6,745 nucleotides of DNA from CAVWDI01 sp046259385. GTDB taxonomy: Bacteria; Chloroflexota; Anaerolineae; Anaerolineales; UBA4823. Shown here piece by piece: positions 5,518-6,745 of the stretch (positions are counted from its first letter, which is position 1; each line of letters begins with the position of its first letter). Both the position numbers and the translations under genes were made by a program. A model generated the notes under the pieces. The model was not told where the DNA came from. It saw nothing but the letters and a program-made list of their open reading frames with translations, and made no database searches. The stretch covers positions 1 to 6,745 of the forward strand of contig JBJYWI010000254.1 of the NCBI GenBank assembly GCA_046259385.1. Reading direction: 5' to 3'.

Positions 5518-5525
5518 CGGCATGA

Positions 5526-5771
5526 TTAACCAGGCCTTAGATACCTGACAAAAATTATAGGATATCGAAGATTATACAGGGTGTTTAGGACGCCAAACAG
5601 GGCAGCTTGATCGGGTAGACAACCTTTCAATACCACAACAGGTTGCTTGCTTTCATCATCTTCCTCAATGGAAGTGATGGTTAAGCCACCCAGGCGGTCT
5701 ACCCAGCTTTTATCCAGCCTGCCAGCTATGTGAATAGTGTAAATACCCGGTTGATCATAAGCAGGCTGCAC
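5526..5771 (-). CDS. Small conserved protein of unknown function (GRLD/GGLTI/DQAAL family)
   Basis: An 81-residue soluble protein without signal peptide or membrane segment. It shows a pattern I recognise from small hypothetical proteins in Chloroflexota and actinobacteria: a strand YTIHIAGRLD, then W.DRLGGLTIT, a strand VVVLKG, the motif LPDQAALFGVLNTLYNL and a final strand PIIFVRYL. This suggests a compact alpha/beta fold; the function is unknown. GTG at 5771 is chosen because AAGGA is 8 bases upstream and it gives the usual short lead before the first strand. The frame stays open farther upstream and TTG at 5819 would give 97 residues, but it has no ribosome site. The gene lies 181 bases downstream of the LuxR-type regulator, with a heptamer cluster and a candidate promoter between them, so control by a LuxR/NarL-class protein is plausible. 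Confidence 0.85.
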   Translation of the reverse strand: MQPAYDQPGIYTIHIAGRLDKSWVDRLGGLTITSIEEDDESKQPVVVLKGCLPDQAALFGVLNTLYNLRYPIIFVRYLRPG

Positions 5772-5779
5772 GATAATTT

Positions 5780-5784
5780 TCCTT
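5780..5784 (-). promoter_or_regulatory. Ribosome binding site of the small conserved gene
   Basis: AAGGA on the minus strand is 8 bases before GTG at 5771. It favours GTG over TTG at 5819, which has only GTGAAAC ahead of it and no purine-rich match. Confidence 0.5.
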
Positions 5785-5868
5785 TTTCTGTTGATAGTGA
5801 GGTTGTATAACCAAACCAAGCATGTTTCACGATTTTGAAGTCCACAATAAAAGTGACATATCGCTATT

Positions 5869-5898
5869 AATGTAGCAGTATTGTGGGGTAGTTGTCAT
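5869..5898 (-). promoter_or_regulatory. Candidate promoter of the small conserved gene
   Basis: On the minus strand ATGACA (5898-5893; 5 of 6 matches to TTGACA) and TACATT (5874-5869; 4 of 6 matches to TATAAT) are 18 bases apart. Transcription would start near 5862, about 90 bases before the GTG. The -35 box overlaps the heptamer cluster at 5884-5913, and the centre of the 7-2-7 dyad would then fall about 43 bases upstream of the start, a usual place for an activator touching RNA polymerase. Confidence 0.4.
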
Positions 5899-5913
5899 AC
5901 CCCAGATGGGGTA
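5884..5913. promoter_or_regulatory. Operator-like cluster of three TGGGGTA/TACCCCA heptamers
   Basis: TGGGGTA (5884-5890), TACCCCA (5898-5904) and TGGGGTA (5907-5913) are exact copies in alternating orientation. The last two form TACCCCA-GA-TGGGGTA, a perfect dyad with the 7-2-7 geometry of NarL-class sites (consensus TACYYMT-nn-AKRRGTA, matched at 6 of 7 positions per half). The first two form a second dyad with a 7-base spacer. The regulator gene next to it has a LuxR/NarL-class DNA-binding domain. In RNA the repeats could form two mutually exclusive hairpins, so attenuation is the main alternative. Confidence 0.5.
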
Positions 5914-5952
5914 GAAACGTGGATGATTTTTTATAGAGGGGATGCTGAGGGT

Positions 5953-6745
5953 TTAGATCAATTCGAATTCTTGGGCACGATACACGGCTTCGTAACGGCT
6001 GTTTACCCCCAATTTGGCGTAAATGTTTTTACTGTGGGTCCGGACTGTGGCCCAGGTGATATTCATTTCCAAAGCCATTTCTTTTGTAGAAAGATCCGTT
6101 GCCAGCAATTTGAGGACTTCCAGTTCCCGCTTGGTTAAGGGGTCGATCAGGATGGAGGCCGATGATCCGCTATTTTGATCTTCTGATTTTACTTGTGGAA
6201 AAGCAGCCAATATTTGGGCAAGGTATGTCAAGTCATCCGTACCTTTTTGTTTTTGGGTTTGTTTGTAATATTGGACCAACAACGCCCGCATCTTGGGCCC
6301 CAGGTCCAGGTAGTTGCGGATGAATTTCCCCGGCGCGGCCAGGGCCAGTGATTGGCCAATCTTTTCCATGGCTTTGGGTCGGTTATCCAGGGCCTGGTAA
6401 GCCAGCGCTTGCAAGGCTAACACATCAATACGATGGATTTTACGGTTCATCTTGCGTAAGAACTCGTCCATCTCTTCCAGTATAGCCAGGGCCTGGTCTA
6501 ATTCCTGCCCCTCGGCCAACCAAAGTTTGATCGGTGTCAGTTGAAAGGTGTAATAATGCCAGAACCAGAAGGGTAGGCGCCAATCGATATCGAGGGCCAG
6601 ACTCAGTTGGTGAGCGCGGGCTGTATCTCCCTGGTCCAGTGCCAGCTCTACCTGAAAGGCCTTGAGAATTCCTAGCGAATATGGGTTCTCTATTTCATCC
6701 AGGTAGGACCCGGTTTCTTGGAAGATGGTGTTGGCTTTTTCCGGC
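5953..6745 (-). CDS. LuxR-family transcriptional regulator, MalT/LAL type (C-terminal part, cut by window edge)
   Basis: The frame is open from the right edge to a TAA at 5953-5955, giving 264 visible residues; the start is outside the window. The C-terminal 63 residues (coding 6141-5956) are a LuxR/NarL-type helix-turn-helix: LTKRELEVLKLLA, LSTKEMALEMNI, the recognition helix region ATVRTHSKNIYAKLGV and RYEAVYRAQEFEL. Before it lie helical repeats of TPR type (for example ALALQ-like pairs and AYQALDNRPKAMEKIGQSLALA), then FIRNYLDLGPKMRALL, a landmark just ahead of the DNA-binding domain in MalT-like ATP-dependent activators. A long N-terminal AAA/NB-ARC-like ATPase is therefore expected outside the window. 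Such proteins bind an inducer through the repeats and then activate promoters. Its own target is unknown; the heptamer cluster 40 bases past its stop is a candidate. An internal TTG at 6519 is not the start because the frame and the repeats continue upstream. Confidence 0.94.
   Translation of the reverse strand, partial: PEKANTIFQETGSYLDEIENPYSLGILKAFQVELALDQGDTARAHQLSLALDIDWRLPFWFWHYYTFQLTPIKLWLAEGQELDQALAILEEMDEFLRKMNRKIHRIDVLALQALAYQALDNRPKAMEKIGQSLALAAPGKFIRNYLDLGPKMRALLVQYYKQTQKQKGTDDLTYLAQILAAFPQVKSEDQNSGSSASILIDPLTKRELEVLKLLATDLSTKEMALEMNITWATVRTHSKNIYAKLGVNSRYEAVYRAQEFELI

Larger units (their letters stand above)
5240..5525. other. AT-rich intergenic region upstream of the lamin-tail gene
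   Basis: No gene is supported here. The stretch contains an AT-rich block around 5341-5380 with eight T (5368-5375) beside an A-run, which on the minus strand could act as an upstream promoter element or bent DNA. It also has a 12-base palindrome AAGCATATGCTT (5506-5517) beginning 8 bases past the stop of the small gene, and a dyad close to the lamin-tail start. Minus-strand TTGAGT followed after 18 bases by TATTCG is at best a poor promoter match. A plus-strand frame here starts with TTG, has no ribosome site and looks like chance. Confidence 0.55.

Noticed and set aside
5278..5529. Plus-strand frame of 83 codons in the gap upstream of the lamin-tail gene
   Set aside because: It starts with TTG, has no ribosome site, and encodes no recognisable domain in an AT-rich control region.
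5953..6519. Treating the LuxR gene as a complete 188-residue protein starting with TTG at 6519
   Set aside because: The frame stays open to the window edge with helical-repeat sequence, and no ribosome site precedes the TTG.
5953..6745. Calling the regulator a two-component response regulator
   Set aside because: The part before the DNA-binding domain is helical repeats with the FIRNYLDLGPKMRALL landmark of MalT-like proteins, not a receiver domain.

Overview
The window looks like part of a chromosome from the phylum Chloroflexota, probably an Anaerolineae-like lineage. The main evidence is a secreted protein whose signal peptide is followed by a YLPVVYNDY segment and a PTPTPIP spacer, a style common in Chloroflexota exported proteins. 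A MalT/LAL-type LuxR regulator and a small conserved 'GRLD..W.D..GGLTI / DQAAL' protein also fit. This placement is inference from protein style, not a phylogeny.

All nine genes lie on the minus strand, so transcription runs from high to low coordinates. In that order they are: the C-terminal part of a large LuxR-family regulator (cut by the right edge); a small conserved protein of unknown function; an exported protein with two lamin-tail-like domains; a DUF1269 protein; a BASS-type (bile acid:sodium symporter-like) transporter; a second DUF1269 protein; an extremely acidic, alanine-rich protein with terminal repeats; a SpoIIAA-like STAS protein; and the N-terminal half of a large cytoplasmic arylsulfatase (cut by the left edge).

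Spacing suggests three or four transcription units. The regulator is separated from the small gene by 181 bases that hold three copies of a TACCCCA/TGGGGTA heptamer, two of them in a 7-2-7 dyad like a NarL-class binding site, with a plausible promoter overlapping it. A 286-base gap precedes the lamin-tail gene. The lamin-tail gene, both DUF1269 genes and the transporter are separated by 44, 100 and 62 bases and could be co-transcribed. Another 286-base gap with inverted and direct repeats precedes the acidic gene, which is followed at 87 and 33 bases by the STAS gene and the sulfatase.

The working picture is a cell-envelope or stress-response neighbourhood: a transcriptional activator, an exported adhesion-like or wall-like protein, a transporter flanked by two glycine-zipper membrane proteins, and a sulfatase with a STAS partner. 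No mobile element, CRISPR array, tRNA or rRNA was seen. The most notable points are the operator-like heptamer cluster, the DUF1269-transporter-DUF1269 arrangement, the transporter's loss of the usual sodium-site residues, and the acidic protein with matching ends.
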